Below, in pieces: positions 42,427 to 52,227 of a stretch of 64,000 nucleotides of DNA. A model generated the notes under the pieces. The model saw only the letters and a program-made list of their open reading frames with translations, did not search any database and was not told the DNA's origin. The stretch spans positions 1 through 64,000 of the forward strand of contig DASQKI010000112.1 of assembly GCA_035630615.1 (NCBI GenBank), given 5' to 3'. Positions within the stretch are counted from its first letter, which is position 1. Each line of letters starts with the position of its first letter. A program made the position numbers and the translations under genes. This stretch comes from DATFRX01 sp035630615. GTDB lineage: Bacteria > Actinomycetota > Actinomycetes > Propionibacteriales > Nocardioidaceae.

Positions 42427-42455
42427 GATCAACGTTGATTCAATCAATGTTGATC
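42427..42455. promoter_or_regulatory. 29-bp palindromic operator between citrate synthase genes
   Basis: The sequence begins GATCAACGTTGAT and ends ATCAATGTTGATC; its two halves are reverse complements except for one pair and the centre base. It is AT-rich against the background and lies between the divergent starts (42408 and 42485), so it is a likely binding site for the helix-turn-helix of the citrate synthase fusion. Confidence 0.75.
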
Positions 42456-42484
42456 ACGATCGACGCCGGGGCGACACTCGAGCC

Positions 42485-43615
42485 ATGACGACATCTGCGC
42501 TCGAGGTACCCGACGGCCTCAACGGGCTGGCGGTGGCCGCGACCTCGCTCGGCGACGTACGCGGCGAAGAGGGGTTCTTCCACTACCGGCAATACGACGC
42601 GACCGTGCTGGCCCGCACCCGCGGCTTCGAGGACGTGTGGTTCCTCTTCGCCGAGGGTCGGTTGCCGGATGCGTCGGAGGCGGCGGCGTTTCGCGGCGCG
42701 ATCGCCGCCGAGCGGGTCGTCCCGGACCAGCTCCGTCCGCTCATCGCCGCAGCGGCCGCGGCTCCGGCGGCGCCGTTGGCCCGGCTCAAGACGGTTCTGG
42801 CGGCCAGTGCCCCCGCGCTTGGGCTGAGCCCGCTCGTCGACCTCGATCCGGCGAGTCGCGCGACCCAGGCGCTGCGGATCTCGGCCCTGGCGCCGGCGGT
42901 GCTGGCCGCGCTGCATCGAGCGACGCGAGGGCTGCCGTCGATCGAACCCGACCCGACGCTCGGACACGTCGCGAGCTACCTCTACGAGACGACCGGCGAA
43001 CGGCCGAGCGCCGCCGCGGTCCGGGCGCTCGAGCAGTACCTCACCCTGACCATCGACCACGGATTCAACGCGTCGACGTTCACGGCCCGCGTGGTGGCGT
43101 CGACCGGCGCCGATCTCTCCGATGTCATCGTCGCGGCCATCGGGGCGTTGGCGGGTCCCCTGCACGGCGGCGCCCCGAGCCGGGCACTCGACGCTCTCGA
43201 CGCGATCGGCACCGCCGATCGAGCCGGCGCCTACGTGCGATCAGAGATTGCGGCCGGGCGCCGGATCATGGGGTTCGGCCACCCCGTCTATCGGGCACCG
43301 GATCCGCGATCGACGCTGCTCCGCGAGGTCGCCCTCGGGCTTGGCGGCGAGCTGGTCGATCGGGCGGTCGAGGTCGAGACGGTCATCCTCGAGACGCTGG
43401 CCGAGCTCAAACCGGATCGGGCGCTGCCGAGCAACGTCGAGTACTACGCCGGCGTCGTGATGGCGACCCTCGGGCTCCCGCGCGAGATGTTCACGCCCAC
43501 CTTCGCGGTGAGCCGGATCGTGGGATGGTGCGCACACGCCGTCGAGCAGGCCGCTGTCGGCAAGATCATCCGGCCCGCGTCGCTCTACGTCGGCCCGACG
43601 GTCGAGCGCGGCTGA
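42485..43615 (+). CDS. Citrate synthase (second, single-domain)
   Basis: A 376-residue citrate or methylcitrate synthase-type protein condensing acyl-CoA and oxaloacetate. Catalytic His in AGPLHGGAPSRALD and MGFGHPVYRAPDPR; the position of the catalytic Asp holds Glu (SNVEYYAGVV). Paralogous to the divergent fusion. ATG 42485 has GACACT with six bases before it, hinting at a leaderless start. Which reaction (citrate or 2-methylcitrate) cannot be told. Confidence 0.85.
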   Translation: MTTSALEVPDGLNGLAVAATSLGDVRGEEGFFHYRQYDATVLARTRGFEDVWFLFAEGRLPDASEAAAFRGAIAAERVVPDQLRPLIAAAAAAPAAPLARLKTVLAASAPALGLSPLVDLDPASRATQALRISALAPAVLAALHRATRGLPSIEPDPTLGHVASYLYETTGERPSAAAVRALEQYLTLTIDHGFNASTFTARVVASTGADLSDVIVAAIGALAGPLHGGAPSRALDALDAIGTADRAGAYVRSEIAAGRRIMGFGHPVYRAPDPRSTLLREVALGLGGELVDRAVEVETVILETLAELKPDRALPSNVEYYAGVVMATLGLPREMFTPTFAVSRIVGWCAHAVEQAAVGKIIRPASLYVGPTVERG

Positions 43616-43630
43616 CCCGACGTACCAGTC

Positions 43631-44762
<1,132 letters not shown>

Positions 44763-44770
<8 letters not shown>

Positions 44771-45788
44771 GGCTCTCTCCGATCCCGGTCAATGCCCCGA
44801 TCCGGGCCTCGGCGCCCCGGATCCGATCGGCCCGCAGGGCGCCGGGCGGGATCGTCGCGGCGAACTGCTCGAGGGTCTCGTCGGTCGTGTACCGGGGCCG
44901 GTAGCCGAAGGAGTCGACGAGCGCGGTCGTATCGACGCCGCGACCGTAGGTCAGCAGATCGACCAGGTCGGGCGGGATGTCGACGCGTACGGTGCGCGCG
45001 ATGACCTGGCCGACCGCCGACAGTCCGAACGGCGGCACCGGCAACGTCGGCCGACCAAGCCGCCGAACCGCCTGCGACAGCATGACGATGCCCGGACCGG
45101 CGACGTTGAACGTGCCGGCGATGTCGTTGGCGACGGCCCGGCGCAACACGGCCAAGGCGTCCTCGTCGTGGAGCACCTGCAGTCGAGGGTCGAAGCCGAG
45201 GACGGTCGGAATCACCGGCATCCGCAGGTAATGTCCGAGCGGCGACTCGATGCGCGGACTGAGCAGCCGGGCCATCCGCAGGGTCGTGATCAAGATGTCG
45301 GGCCGACGCCGCGCCAGACCGCGAACGTAGCCCTCGACCTCGACCGTGTCCTTGGCATAGCCGCTGCGCGGCGTCCGCCTCGCCGGCATGTCCTCGGTAA
45401 AGATCGCCGGGTCGCGTGGCGAGGCGCCGTAGACCTCGGTCGACGACTTGAGCACGAGCTTGCGTACTCCGGCGGTCCGCTGGCACGCGGCGAGCAGCTG
45501 CATCGTGCCGATGACGTTGGTCTCTTTCATCGACGAACGGGCGCCGCTTCGGGAGGTGGGCCGGACCGCGAGGTGGACGACCGTGTCGACGTCCTCGACG
45601 GCGAGGACCTTGCCGACGACCGGATTGCGGATGTCGGCTCGGACGAACTTCACCCCGTCGAGTTGGCGTCGGGGTGGCACGACGTCGATGCCGACCACCT
45701 TGTCGACTTCGGGGTCGGCGGCAAGGCCACGTGCGGTGCCCGCACCCAGGTCGCTCGAGACTCCGGTGACCAGCGCAACCCGACCCAT
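44763..45788 (-). CDS. NAD-dependent epimerase/dehydratase (SDR)
   Basis: A 341-residue extended short-chain dehydrogenase. Nucleotide-binding VALVTGVSSDLGAGTARGLA, VVHLAVRPTS, catalytic Ser/Tyr-Lys region VLKSSTEVYGA and SGYAKDTVEVEGYV (YxxxK). It corresponds to GalE2-type Rv0501. The substrate is probably a nucleotide sugar or lipid-linked sugar; not determined. It sits 78 bases after bS22 and overlaps the acyltransferase gene by eight bases. Confidence 0.82.
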
Positions 45789-45866
45789 GTCGTCCCCTAC
45801 CGATCCTCGATTCGGATCATCGACGCCGTGTGTGTCGTTACGGCCGAGCCTACGTGCCGAATGGCG

Positions 45867-45968
45867 CTACTTGCCCTGGCGCCTGCGTTGCACACGCGTC
45901 TTTTTGAGCAGCTTGCGGTGCTTCTTCTTCGACATACGTTTACGGCGCTTCTTGACAACCGAACCCAC
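45867..45968 (-). CDS. Small ribosomal subunit protein bS22
   Basis: A 33-residue, extremely basic protein, MGSVVKKRRKRMSKKKHRK then LLKKTRVQRRRQGK, of the AURKAIP1/COX24 family. Cryo-EM of mycobacterial ribosomes identified this peptide as bS22 of the 30S subunit. GTG start at 45968 with GAAGGG six bases upstream. It lies between the excisionase-like DNA-binding protein and the epimerase, as in M. tuberculosis (Rv0500B). Confidence 0.93.
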   Translation of the reverse strand: MGSVVKKRRKRMSKKKHRKLLKKTRVQRRRQGK

Positions 45969-46053
45969 GGTTCACCCTTCACTGGTACGAGATCAGGCGG
46001 CAGCCAGACAATCCAGAGTAGCCGTACACCGGTCGGGGAGCCGACTTGGTCGG

Positions 46054-46266
46054 TCAGCCAGCCTGGAAGTAGGACTTGCGCAGGTACTCCTGCACGGCGT
46101 GCTCGGGCACCCGGAACGAGCGTCCGACGCGCACCGCCTCGAGAGCACCGCTGTGCACCAATCGGTACACGGTCATCTTCGACACCCGCATCGTTGAAGC
46201 CACTTCCGCAACCGTGAGGAACTTGACTTCGGATACGTTGCCGTCCTGCCTACTCGACGAGGCCAT
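46054..46266 (-). CDS. Excisionase/BldC-type helix-turn-helix protein
   Basis: A 70-residue DNA-binding protein. The winged helix-turn-helix is FLTVAEVASTMRVSKMTVYRLVHSGALEAVRVGRSFRVP; the end is YLRKSYFQAG. It is very like Rv0500A and the MerR/excisionase-type proteins of actinobacteria. ATG 46266 chosen (MASSSRQDG) over a longer frame that has no support. Targets unknown; bS22 follows 85 bases downstream. Confidence 0.88.
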   Translation of the reverse strand: MASSSRQDGNVSEVKFLTVAEVASTMRVSKMTVYRLVHSGALEAVRVGRSFRVPEHAVQEYLRKSYFQAG

Positions 46267-46396
46267 GGCACACCGTTCTTCCCAATCTGCGTACGCCCGC
46301 CCGGCTTCCCTTCCGGTGACGCGGGAGTACGTGTACTGGCGTGAGAGTAGTGCCTGTTGGGGCGAATGGGAAAGTCTTGGGCCAAAATCAGCCCCC

Positions 46397-47575
46397 TTAT
46401 GGCATCGGATCGATCCCATGCAGCGGAAACACCGCCGACCGGGTCGCGACGACGGCCCGGTCGAGCGCGGTCGCCGGGTCGTAGCCGCCGCTCCAGTCGC
46501 GAAAGTCCACCGGCTTGCCGTCGGTCATCCGCTCGGGTCCGGGCCGACCTATGAGTGAGCGGACGTGGTCCTGCCAGGCGTCGGGGACGACCGTTTCGGG
46601 GTCCAGTGGCTCACCGGCCACGATCGCGAGCAGGTGGGTCCAGGCTCGCGGCACCACGTCGACGAGCGCGTAGCCGCCGCCCCCGGTGGCGAGCCACCGC
46701 CCGTCGCACACCTCGTGCGCCAGCTCGTGCAGGGCGACATAGGACGCCCGCTGACCGTCGACACTGAGCAGCAGATGGGCCAGCGGATCCTCACTGTGCG
46801 AGTCGCAGCCGTGCTGGGTAACCAGCAGATCCGGGTCGAACTCGCGAACCAGCGCAGGCACGACGGCATGGAAGGCGCGCAGCCAACCGGCGTCGGCCGT
46901 GCCCGGCGGGAGGGCGACGTTGACCGCGCTGCCCTGGGCACTGGGTCCGCCGCACTCGGTCGGCAACCCGGTGCCGGGAAACAGCGTCTGAGGCGACTCG
47001 TGCAGGCTGATCGTCAACACCCGAGGGTCGTCGTAGAACACCGCCTGCACCCCGTCGCCGTGATGCACGTCGACATCGACATAGGCGATCCGTTCGGCGC
47101 CCTGGTCGAGCAGCCACTGGATCGCGACCGCGACGTCGTTGTAGACGCAGAAGCCACTGGCGTGGTCAGGCATCGCGTGGTGCAGGCCGCCGGCGATGTT
47201 GGCCGCGTGCAGCGCCTCGCCGGTCCAGACCCGACGGGCGGCCTCGACGCTCGCCCCGACGACGTGCGCCGACGCGTGGTGCATGTCGGCGAAGGTCGGG
47301 TTGTCCTCGGTGCCTAGACCGTGGCGAAAGTCGCGGTCGTCGGCCGAGGTGATCCGCGACACGGCGTCGATGTAGTCGCGGGTGTGGACCGTGCCGATCA
47401 GGTCGTCGTCGGCCAACGGCGCCGCGACGGTGGGCAGTCCGCCGGCGCCCACGACACCGAGCGCCTCGGCGAGCCGGACGGTGAGGTCCACCCGGATCGG
47501 ATTGAGCGGATGGGTCGGCCCGAAGTTGTATTGCGTCAGCTCGGGGTCGAAGACCACACACGCGTCGCCCGCCAT
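46397..47575 (-). CDS. acuC: AcuC-like histone deacetylase-family protein
   Basis: A 392-residue zinc deacetylase fold. Active-site block YVDVDVHHGDGVQAVFY, His-His pair in GGLHHAMPDHASGFCVYNDV, GCDSHSEDPLAHLLL and GGGGYALVDVVPRAW. In Bacillus AcuC deacetylates acetyl-CoA synthetase; the actinobacterial enzyme likely removes acyl groups from lysine too. ATG 47575 has TAGGGT six bases upstream, so leaderless. Divergent from the trpS leader. Confidence 0.88.
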   Translation of the reverse strand: MAGDACVVFDPELTQYNFGPTHPLNPIRVDLTVRLAEALGVVGAGGLPTVAAPLADDDLIGTVHTRDYIDAVSRITSADDRDFRHGLGTEDNPTFADMHHASAHVVGASVEAARRVWTGEALHAANIAGGLHHAMPDHASGFCVYNDVAVAIQWLLDQGAERIAYVDVDVHHGDGVQAVFYDDPRVLTISLHESPQTLFPGTGLPTECGGPSAQGSAVNVALPPGTADAGWLRAFHAVVPALVREFDPDLLVTQHGCDSHSEDPLAHLLLSVDGQRASYVALHELAHEVCDGRWLATGGGGYALVDVVPRAWTHLLAIVAGEPLDPETVVPDAWQDHVRSLIGRPGPERMTDGKPVDFRDWSGGYDPATALDRAVVATRSAVFPLHGIDPMP

Positions 47576-47581
47576 GCGGGC

Positions 47582-47600
47582 ACCCTACTTGGCGTACGAT
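47582..47600. promoter_or_regulatory. Back-to-back -10 boxes: acuC and trpS leader
   Basis: Minus strand TAGGGT (47582-47587) has six bases to the acuC ATG. Plus strand TACGAT (47595-47600) has six bases to the leader-peptide ATG at 47607. Both would give transcripts starting at the start codon. Confidence 0.6.
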
Positions 47601-47606
47601 GAACTC

Positions 47607-47645
47607 ATGTGTTGCGTACGAGTAGCTGCGTGGTGGCCCGCCTGA
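47607..47645 (+). CDS. trp leader peptide MCCVRVAAWWPA
   Basis: A 12-codon reading frame with two consecutive Trp codons (47631-47636), no Shine-Dalgarno and a -10 box ending six bases before its ATG. Tandem Trp codons just before a stop, upstream of trpS, are the hallmark of ribosome-mediated transcription attenuation, as known for the inducible Streptomyces trpRS1. Stalling at the Trp codons under Trp-tRNA shortage would change pairing of the following RNA. Confidence 0.75.
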   Translation: MCCVRVAAWWPA

Positions 47646-47704
47646 CGGCGGCCGTCCGATCACGTACGCACACCCGATCCCGACCGCCTCGACGTAGGCG
47701 GTCG
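47644..47704 (+). promoter_or_regulatory. Attenuator RNA upstream of trpS
   Basis: Alternative structures: an early stem GACGG/CCGTC (47644-47648, 47652-47656); a possible antiterminator GGCGG (47647-47651) with CCGCC (47684-47688); and the terminator-like hairpin CGACCGCC (47681-47688) / GGCGGTCG (47697-47704) with 8-base loop. The pairings are mutually exclusive. No T tract follows. Confidence 0.65.
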
Positions 47705-47751
47705 TCGCATGTCTGGACCCGGTCGAGGCGCCAACCCGTCCGGAGGACACC

Positions 47752-48717
47752 ATGACACGGCAACTCAGCGGCATCACCCCGAGCGGTCATCTCACGCTCG
47801 GCAACCACCTCGGCGCGTTGCAGCGTTTTGCCGGAGGCGACGGCACGTACTTCGTCTCCGACCTGCACGCCCTCACGACGCCCCACGAACCGACCCGACT
47901 CCGGGCGCTCACCCGTGAGACCGCGATGCTGTTCCTCGCCAGCGGCATCGACCCGGAGCGGTGCACGGTGTTCGTCCAGTCGCACGTACGCGAGCATGCC
48001 GAGCTCGCCTACCTGATCGAGTCCACGACATACGTCGGCGAGCTCGGCCGGATGATCCAGTTCAAGGAGAAGGGCGGCCGGCCCAAGACCCGGGCCAGCC
48101 TGTTCACCTATCCCTGCCTGATGGCGGCCGACATCCTGCTCTACGACACCGACCTGGTGCCGGTGGGCGGCGACCAGGATCAGCATGTCGAGCTGGCGCG
48201 AGACGTCGCGATCCGGTTCAACGGCGTCTATGGCGAGACGTTCGTCGTGCCGGAGCTCGCACGGGCGGCCATCGGGGCGAGGATCGCCGACCTCGCCGAT
48301 CCGACGGCCAAGATGAGCAAGTCTGCGCCGGACGACGCGGCCGGCGTGATCCGGATGCTCGACGACCCGGACGTCGTGCGCCGCAAGCTGATGCGGGCGG
48401 TCACCGACAACGTCGGCGAGGTGCGTTACGACCCCGAACGCCAGCCCGGCATTGCGAACCTCCTCGAGATCCTCGTCTGCTGCGGCGGTGACACCGACCC
48501 GCATCGACTGGCGGCCGGCTACACCTCGTACGGCGAGCTGAAGCGCGACGTGGTCGACGCCGTGACCGAGACGCTTCGGCCGATCCAGAAGCGATACGCC
48601 GACCTCGCCGCCGATCCGGGTCACGTCGACCGGGTACTCGCGGCGGGCGCCGCACGCGCGTCCGAACGGGCGAGCGTCGTCCTCCGCCGGGCGCAGCAGG
48701 CGATGGGAGTCGGCTGA
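47752..48717 (+). CDS. trpS: Tryptophan-tRNA ligase
   Basis: A 321-residue class I aminoacyl-tRNA synthetase. HIGH-like motif is SGHLTLGNHLGA, VGGDQDQHVELARDVA matches the Trp-binding region, and KMSKS is in AKMSKSAPDD. ATG 47752 follows GGAGGA. This may be an inducible second copy (as TrpRS1 in Streptomyces) or the only copy; the leader peptide suggests supply of charged Trp-tRNA controls it. Confidence 0.93.
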   Translation: MTRQLSGITPSGHLTLGNHLGALQRFAGGDGTYFVSDLHALTTPHEPTRLRALTRETAMLFLASGIDPERCTVFVQSHVREHAELAYLIESTTYVGELGRMIQFKEKGGRPKTRASLFTYPCLMAADILLYDTDLVPVGGDQDQHVELARDVAIRFNGVYGETFVVPELARAAIGARIADLADPTAKMSKSAPDDAAGVIRMLDDPDVVRRKLMRAVTDNVGEVRYDPERQPGIANLLEILVCCGGDTDPHRLAAGYTSYGELKRDVVDAVTETLRPIQKRYADLAADPGHVDRVLAAGAARASERASVVLRRAQQAMGVG

Positions 48718-48805
48718 TCACGAGGCAACCGTCCGCGGTGTCGAGGTCGTCAGTTCGGGGTCGAGGCGTGACGTCTCGCCAACCGATCCCGTACGGAAGA
48801 CCCTG

Positions 48806-49048
48806 ATGACCACTCGACTCGCGCCGGCCGCGGCGGTCGTACTCCTCGCCTCGGCGGCCGTCGCCGTCGCGGCATCCCCGAGCACCGCCGCGACCGCATC
48901 GTGTCGCGGCCACGCCGCCACCATCGTCGGCACGTCAGGTGACGACCAGATCTTCGGCGGCGAAGGCAACGACACCTCGGACGCCGGCGCCGGCGTCGAC
49001 ACCTCGGCGGGAGTCGAGCAGGCCGTCGACTGCGAGGACGTCACCTAG
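48806..49048 (+). CDS. Short secreted RTX-like protein
   Basis: An 80-residue exported peptide: signal (LAPAAAVVLLASAAVAVAA), then TIVGTSGDDQIFGGEGND, a hemolysin-type calcium-binding repeat (GGxGxD), and two Cys. Full RTX proteins carry many such repeats, so this is probably a truncated relative of the neighbouring frameshifted gene; it still has an intact start, signal and stop. Confidence 0.55.
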   Translation: MTTRLAPAAAVVLLASAAVAVAASPSTAATASCRGHAATIVGTSGDDQIFGGEGNDTSDAGAGVDTSAGVEQAVDCEDVT

Positions 49049-49146
49049 CCCGCGGTGAAACAGAGAAGCAACCGCCGATCGATAGACATCGTCCATCAAG
49101 GAGAGCCGCGCACCCGGCTCGATCGAACGACCTCTGGGGAGAAGAC

Positions 49147-50537
49147 ATGAAGATCCGATCGATGGCCCTGCCGCTCGGCGCGGCAGCCCTTCTGACGCCC
49201 ACCGGGCTGACGGTCGCGGCGACTGGCGGCGCGTTCGCGGCCGACCCACAGCCGGCCTGTCACGCCGAGGGCGCGACGATCGTGGGTACGGACCACCGTG
49301 ATCACCTGGTCGGCACCGCCGGCCGCGATGTCATCGTCGCCAACGCCGGCAGCGACGTCATCGAAGGCAAGGGCGGCAACGATCTGGTCTGCGCCGGCAA
49401 GGGCGGCGACAAGATCCTGGGCGGCACCGGCAAGGACCGTCTCTTCGGCGGGGCCGACACGGTCCGTTGGGACGAGCCGCCGGAGTGGATCGGCGACACC
49501 TTCATCGGTGGGCCGGGCAACGACTACTTCGACGGCGGCGAGTTCGAGGCCAAGGACATCGCGGACTACAAGGGCGCCGACTTCCGCATCGTCGCCGACC
49601 TGCGCGCCGGCACGGTCAAGAGCGGTGGCGACACCGACCGACTGGCGAACGGATCGATCGAGTCCGTGATGGGCTCAGCACACAACGACCGCGTCCTCGG
49701 CAGTCACGAGAACAACAGCCTGACCGGCGGTCTTGCGACGACGACCTCGTCGGTCGCGGCGGCAGCGACGGCATGTCTGGCGACTTCCTCTACACCAAGA
49801 AGGGCGGCAACGACACGCTAACCGGCGGCGTCGGACGCGACGCTCTGCAAGGCGGACCGGGCAACGACAAGGCCGATGGCGGCGAAGACACCGACTTCCT
49901 CTACGGCGGCAACGGACGCGACACGCTAGCCGGCGGCGCTGCGTTCGACGAGATCTACGGCGACGACATCTGCTGCGTCGGTATCGGCGACGACCCCGAC
50001 ACCATCCGAGGCGGCGACGGCGGCGATTACATCGAAGCCGCGGACGGACCCGACGACGTCAACGGCGGAGCCGGCAACGACCAGATCACCGACACCGGCG
50101 GCGGACGAGTGTCCGGTGGCGCCGGCAAGGACGAGCTGACGTCATGGGACGTCACGGACGGCGGTGTGATCTCCGGCGGCGAGGGCACCGACCAGCTCAC
50201 CATGTTCTTCTACCGCAACGGCGATGAGGTCGGATGCACCCTCGACCTCGCCAGCGGTCAGCTCACCGATCCGGTCGACGCGACGATCGACTCGATCGAA
50301 GACGTGTCCGGCAGCGACGCGGCCGACACGATCTACGGCTCGGCCGCCAACGAGTCGTTCTATACGTTCGGCGGCGACGACACCGTCGTGGCTCGTGGAG
50401 GCGACGACAGGATCTTCACCTACGGCGGTGACGACCAGATCGACGGCGGCGACGGCGACGACAAGGCGGGCGCGGGCGGCGGCAACGACACGTGCACCAA
50501 CGTCGAGGACGCCACCGGCTGCGAAAACGCCGGCTGA
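49147..50537 (+). pseudogene. Secreted RTX calcium-binding protein, one-base frameshift
   Basis: Start ATG 49147 gives a signal peptide (MKIRSMALPLGAAALL) and repeats such as GTAGRDVIVANAGSDVIEGKGG. Near 49735 one base (a G after CTT) is missing: restoring it would give LTGGLGDDDLVGRGGSDG and joins the second frame, which continues with GGNDTLTGGVGRDALQGG, TIRGGDGGDYIEA, FGGDDTVVARGGDDRIFTYGG to a stop at 50537. About 460 residues of parallel-beta-roll repeats that would bind calcium outside the cell. The rest is well preserved, so the shift is recent, or a sequencing error. Confidence 0.8.
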
Positions 50538-50562
50538 CGAGCTCTCAGGGCCTTCGCCGCCG

Positions 50563-51372
50563 CTACTTGGGTTGGTCGGCGGCGAGGGCGCGAGAGCGAT
50601 CGCGGGCCGCCTCGGCGGCGGTGAGGAACGCCGCGCGAACCTTGTGATCCTCGAGCTCGCGGATCGCAGCCGCCGTCGTTCCGCCAGGCGAGGTGACCCG
50701 CTCCCGCAGCACGACGGGATGCTCGCCGGTCTCACGCAGCAGCTTGGCCGATCCGACCACGGTCTGCACGGCGAGCTCGGTCGCAATCGGCCGCGGCAGC
50801 CCCAGATGGACGCCGGCCTCGATCATCGACTCGACGACGAAAAAGATGTACGCCGGGCCGCTCCCCGAGATCGCGGTCACCGCGTCCTGCTGTTGCTCGG
50901 GCACCCGGAGCACACGTCCGGTCGAGCTGAGCAGAGTATCGGCCTCGACCAAGTGCGCCTCGTCGCAGTGACGGCCGCCCGAGATCACGGCCATGCCCTC
51001 GTCGACCAGAGCCGGCGTGTTGGGCATGACCCGGACGACCGGCACGCCGTCGGGCAGCCGAGCCTCGACCGTTGCCGTCGTGACGCCGGCGGCCAAGGAC
51101 ACGACGAGCTGATCGGACGTCAGGTGCGGGGAGATCTCGTCGAGCACGCCGGCCATGTCCTGCGGCTTGACGACGAGCAGCAGGGTGTCGGCCTTCTGGG
51201 CCGCCGCGGCGTTGCTGACGATGTCGACGCCGTAGCGCTCACGCAACTCGTCGGCGCGGTCTCGTCGCTTCTCGGTGAGCACGAGGTCCTCCGGTCGACG
51301 GCCGGCCCGCAACAGCCCGGAGGCCAGCGTCTCGCCCATCACTCCAGCTCCGAGCACCGCGACCACGCTCAT
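50563..51372 (-). CDS. proC: Pyrroline-5-carboxylate reductase
   Basis: A 269-residue proline biosynthetic enzyme. N-terminal Rossmann motif VVAVLGAGVMGETLASGLL, VKPQDMAGVLDEI, RVMPNTPALVDEGM, and the C-terminal AISGSGPAYIFFVVESM with VTSPGGTTAAAIRELE. ATG 51372 is taken (MSVVAVLG); an upstream in-frame extension has no family support. Position next to the ppx-isomerase group equals M. tuberculosis Rv0496-Rv0500. Confidence 0.95.
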   Translation of the reverse strand: MSVVAVLGAGVMGETLASGLLRAGRRPEDLVLTEKRRDRADELRERYGVDIVSNAAAAQKADTLLLVVKPQDMAGVLDEISPHLTSDQLVVSLAAGVTTATVEARLPDGVPVVRVMPNTPALVDEGMAVISGGRHCDEAHLVEADTLLSSTGRVLRVPEQQQDAVTAISGSGPAYIFFVVESMIEAGVHLGLPRPIATELAVQTVVGSAKLLRETGEHPVVLRERVTSPGGTTAAAIRELEDHKVRAAFLTAAEAARDRSRALAADQPK

Positions 51373-51421
51373 GCGGCCATCATCGCGTACATCGTCTTGC
51401 CGCTGCGCCGTACCCACGCGG

Positions 51422-51470
51422 TTGTGCCGCCGAAGCAACTCGCCTAGCATTGAGTTCATCAGTCGATGAA
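51422..51470 (+). promoter_or_regulatory. ABC operon promoter with palindromic operator
   Basis: TTGTGC (-35, 51422-51427) and TAGCAT (-10, 51445-51450) are 17 bases apart. TTCATC AGTC GATGAA (51455-51470) is a perfect 6-bp-arm palindrome at the expected transcription start, a typical TetR-family repressor position. Confidence 0.65.
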
Positions 51471-51495
51471 TTAGCTGACAACGGAAGGGCAGGCC

Positions 51496-52227
51496 ATGGA
51501 CACCGCAATCGAGGTCGCCGACCTCGTCGTGGAACGCGGCAAGAAGGAGGTGCTCCACGGCATCAGCACCGAGATCCCCCAGGGCAGCGTGACGGGTCTA
51601 CTCGGACCCAGCGGCAGTGGCAAGACCACGCTGATCCGGTCGATCGTCGGTGTGCAGATCGTCAAGTCCGGCGAGGTGACGGTGCTCGGCGAGCCGGCCG
51701 GTGCGCCAGCGCTGCGGCACAAGATCGGGTACGTCACGCAAGCCCCGAGCGTCTACGCCGACCTGACCGTCCGGGAAAACGCCCGGTACTTCGCGAGCCT
51801 GTACGGGCTCGGGCAGGCCGATGCCGACGACGCGATCGAGCGAGTCGGCCTCGCCCGCCAAGCCGACCAGCTCATCGTCACCCTGTCCGGAGGCCAACAC
51901 AGTCGCGCCTCGCTCGCCGCCGCGCTCGTCAGCCGGCCCGAGGTCCTGGTGCTCGACGAACCCACCGTCGGGCAAGACCCAGTCCTGCGCGACGAGCTGT
52001 GGAAGAGCTTCCGCGACCTCGCCAACGAGGGCAGCACGCTGCTGGTGTCGAGCCACGTGATGGATGAGGCCAACCGCTGCGACCGGCTGCTGCTCATCCG
52101 CGAAGGCGACCTGATCGCCGACCAGACTCCCGACGCGCTCAAGGCCGAAGCCGGCACCGACGACCTCGACGAGGCGTTCCTCTGGCTGATTCGCGCCCGA
52201 GACGAGGGAAACGAGAAGGTGGCGTGA
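51496..52227 (+). CDS. ABC transporter ATP-binding protein
   Basis: A 243-residue ATPase. Walker A GPSGSGKTTLIRS, signature LSGGQHSRASLAAALVS, Walker B VLVLDEPTVGQD, switch His in SSHVMDEANRCD. Together with the next gene it forms an ABC-2 type exporter, probably of drugs or lipophilic compounds. The stop shares one base with the permease ATG. Confidence 0.9.
   Translation: MDTAIEVADLVVERGKKEVLHGISTEIPQGSVTGLLGPSGSGKTTLIRSIVGVQIVKSGEVTVLGEPAGAPALRHKIGYVTQAPSVYADLTVRENARYFASLYGLGQADADDAIERVGLARQADQLIVTLSGGQHSRASLAAALVSRPEVLVLDEPTVGQDPVLRDELWKSFRDLANEGSTLLVSSHVMDEANRCDRLLLIREGDLIADQTPDALKAEAGTDDLDEAFLWLIRARDEGNEKVA

Noticed and set aside
42409..42447. Longer N-terminus for the citrate synthase fusion starting at 42447
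   Set aside because: It would place the operator palindrome within the coding sequence and adds no conserved residues.
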